Position numbers and translations under genes: made by a program. The notes under the pieces are model-generated. The model ran no database searches. It was not told where the DNA came from and saw only the letters and a list, made by a program, of their open reading frames with translations. A DNA stretch of 64,000 bases, taken from NCBI GenBank assembly GCA_028554755.1, contig JAPTOF010000003.1, positions 27,451,501 through 27,515,500 on the forward strand. Direction: 5' to 3'. Below are positions 61,238-64,000 of the stretch, one piece after another (positions within the stretch are counted from its first letter, which is position 1; the number at the start of each line of letters is the position of its first letter). The stretch is from Cordia subcordata (Eukaryota; Streptophyta; Magnoliopsida; Boraginales; Cordiaceae).

Positions 61238-64000
61238 ATGGAGAGTGAACAAGGCAGGCTGACAGCTAAATGTGATCAAAAGATTTTTCAGATTTTCTCA
61301 TCTTTCATGGAAAGGTTGGTAGTACTGATTTTAATCTGTCGTATTTCTATGTACATTGGGGAAGATACATACAACTTATCTACCTTCTCTTCTTGTGCAT
61401 ATAATTCACCTTTGTTCATATGCATGCTATCTAGCATTTCTGATCAGCAATTCAGCACTGGTTATCAGATAGTTGTGAGAAAGTATGAGCACTGAACTTC
61501 AAGGATCGTAGTTTATGCTTGTTTGCATGGTTAAACCTTCAAATACAATTTGCTGTATTCAATGCTTACAAGACGTGATGTCAATTGTAAATTAAAAGAT
61601 CGATTTTTTTGGGAGACGATGATCAAATATTGTCTCAAGTTGACTGTAGTGTTCATGGTTGCTTTCGATATTGTCAAATGAATTGGAATAGGATGAACTC
61701 TTGAAGGATTTACAAATCTGAAAGGAAGGGAAGTTGCAGATATATCCTTATTGCTATGGTAAACTTATGCTTGGGGCAATGTATCTTAATCTTCGTGTTC
61801 TCTTGTTTAAATTAAAATGGTGAAAAGATTACATAAACCACTGCATCAAGTTAACCTTAGTTTTATATCAATTGCCAATCACTGTGTAAAACTTCCCCAG
61901 AGAAATATAGCAACAAATATTTTGTAGTCAGGTTTATATGGCTCACCTCAAAATAGTTAAATATTATCGTTTTTTGAAATGATGAAAATCCCTAAGAATC
62001 TCAGGAGAATCCATTTGATGCTAATAGCCTACCCCTGGAAGCAAGATAGTGCAAAAAAGGAAAGAAACTCCTAATATGAGTCACTGCTGTCAGTGTGTTG
62101 AGCCACCACCATAGAAGAGCTGATGTTCATGCTGCTCTAGAACAAAACACTGTTATGCAAAAGATCAGACAACTCAGTTAGTAAAAGATGTGTAGTTCAT
62201 GGGTAAAAATGGCATATATTGTTGGTGGTAACTGAGACGAGGACTGTAATGATGGCTTGGAGGGTGATGACTTACTTTAAGAGGCTAAAAGATGTCATAG
62301 TGGTGCAGAGTTTTCGAAGCCACTTTTGTCTTGGTTGTTTGAAAGATGGTTTTCAGGTAACAGCTAGATTTTCCAGGTGCTTCTTATTAATCACCCTGCA
62401 AATTATTGTTTTCTGATGTTTTCTGTTGACCACTTTGCAGTTAGTTGTACTCTTATCAATCACCTCCCAACTTCATTGCTTGCACATAAATATGTAAATT
62501 CTTAGCTTTGTCTGTGCTTATTTGCATAATATTTGCATATCAGTAATCACATCTAGACATATTTTCATCTAGTTTATTTGCAAAATTATGTATTGATTCT
62601 TTAAGCAGGACTGCAAAATTTGAGGAGCTAGTGACAATGGGAACCAGATTGTTGGCTGGCTTTCAACAAGCACTTGGTAAGTGTTTTTTAGTTTATAATG
62701 TATGCGTCTATGCTGTAAAGTTGAGATTGATGCTTATTCCTTTTCAAAAATCACTTGACTTTTCATGCAGACTTTGTTAGACGGCCTCCAATTGAGAAGT
62801 CATCTAAACTGGTTGATGACATTATCAAAGCAAATGAAACTAAGAGGCTTTCATCCTACATTGACGCCGGATGCATACATGTCCATGATAGTGTACAAAG
62901 TGTGAGCAAGTGTAAGTGTATGCAATATTTTGTAATTTGAAACAATTTGCTTATGTTAATTTTCAGTTTCATCCTGTACAACTGACTACAATATTTATGC
63001 ATCTTAGAAAGTCTCTGCTCAGGAGTGCACACACTCTATATGTGATTTACGTCTAATTGTCCATGTGTTACTAAAAATCTTGAGTTGAATTTTACTTTAT
63101 ATTGTTTCATCAATAATGTGCAAAGTACATCTAAAAAATTGTACACTGCCAACTTCTCTTTGCCGCTTAAAACTATTTGAGTCTCTTTTTAGTTATGGTT
63201 CCTTCATGACTCGGAAATGTTCTTGCAGAAGTGCGTACATGCCATCTTGGGCTGATGGACCATTTGAATAAAGGTAACCATCTTCCAGAAATGTTCTTTT
63301 CTTTTGGATATTGTTGATGAATATGGCTGAATAAGTGCTTAGAGTGACATGGTTGGTCTTTGATAATGATGCCACAGTCTATTAGTTTTTATCATCTACA
63401 AGTAGCACGTAAACTCCAATTTATAGTTCATGTAGCATATTTCTTTGGTGAGGTTAAGCTTTTCTAACATGTTGATCAACGTGCCTGAACCAGTCCTATC
63501 TGCTAAAACTTTCAACTTTTACTGCAGCGGAGTTTTTTTTACTCCTTTTTTTCTGTGAGGCGTCTACCTCTTGCAGAAAATTTGCATGTATTTTTCTGCT
63601 TAATATGCATATATTAGGTGATGTTAAAGCTTTGTAACATGTTGATCAGCTTGAGTGATTTTGTTCCTATCAGCTAAAACTTTCAGTTTTTACCACAGTG
63701 GAATCCTTTTATTCATTTTCTTCTGTGAGGCATCTACTAATTTGTCATGTACTTTTTTGCTCAACATGTTGTGCTTAAGTGACAGGCTTGGTTAAAAGAG
63801 ATGAGCTCATATATTTTGTTGCTTGTTTTTGGCTTGATACACTATGAACATGCCAAGTTGCCTTGTTTCCCAGTTAATTAGTTCATCTGCTTTCCAACAT
63901 TTGTATAGCTTATTTGGGCAACTTTAGTTCAAGTGTTCAGTTTGTTACTTATAACTTTGTACTAATGGCAGGCAAAGATATTTTGGATGAACTTGAACTC
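61238..64000 (+). CDS. Unrecognised plant protein, probably helical (5' part only)
   Basis: Exons 61238-61314, 62609-62676, 62771-62911, 63232-63273 and 63972-64000 (runs off the window) join in frame to a 119-residue N-terminal part. It starts MESEQGRLTAKCDQKIFQIF and continues through KFEELVTMGTRLLAGFQQAL, RRPPIEKSSKLVDDIIKAN and HLGLMDHLNKGKDILDELEL. It is rich in Leu, Lys and Glu with helix-like spacing, has no signal peptide or membrane segment, and I do not recognise the family. Short exons with good donors (GTAAGT twice) and acceptors make it a real gene. At exon 4 the acceptor is CAG-AAG: using the upstream CAG creates a TAA stop at the junction, so the downstream AAG must be used. 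The function is unknown. Confidence 0.7.

Overview
This is nuclear DNA from a flowering plant, very probably a eudicot. It is AT-rich, its genes are split by GT-AG introns, the intergenic DNA is full of MITEs, SINEs, TRIMs and a solo LTR, and all recognisable genes belong to plant-specific families. The species cannot be named from the sequence.

Layout. 1-13.4 kb holds no gene I can support, only transposon-derived DNA: a hAT-type foldback element, a short TRIM array, a MULE-type foldback and a PIF/Harbinger-type MITE. 13.4-17.4 kb is a class A GATA factor of the GATA8/BME3 type (+). 17.5-27.5 kb is intergenic, with a 1.56-kb solo LTR, a tandem duplication and a divergent copy of the ARF leader. 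27.8-31.4 kb is an auxin response factor of the ARF10/16 clade (+) with a near-perfect miR160 site and a SINE just upstream of its leader. 31.4-39.4 kb is intergenic, with a 741-bp element carrying nine GTAAGT motifs and a long (CT)n. 39.5-41.8 kb is a plastid-type GNAT acetyltransferase (-). 43.4-58.9 kb is a complete 18-coding-exon class III HD-Zip gene (-). From about 59.9 kb to the end is the start of an unrecognised, probably helical protein gene (+), divergent from the HD-Zip gene.

The most unusual item is the HD-Zip III gene. The frame is open through all 18 exons (814 residues: HD, zipper, START, MEKHLA), but its protein is divergent and the miR165/166 complementary site across the exon 4/5 junction is badly degraded, including in the seed. 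It also has a possible uORF overlapping the main start, a GC-AG intron and a TRIM with 75-bp LTRs and a perfect TSD in an intron. Three developmental regulators lie here, linked to auxin, seed/vascular and polarity programmes. They are separate transcription units and nothing shows that they are co-regulated.
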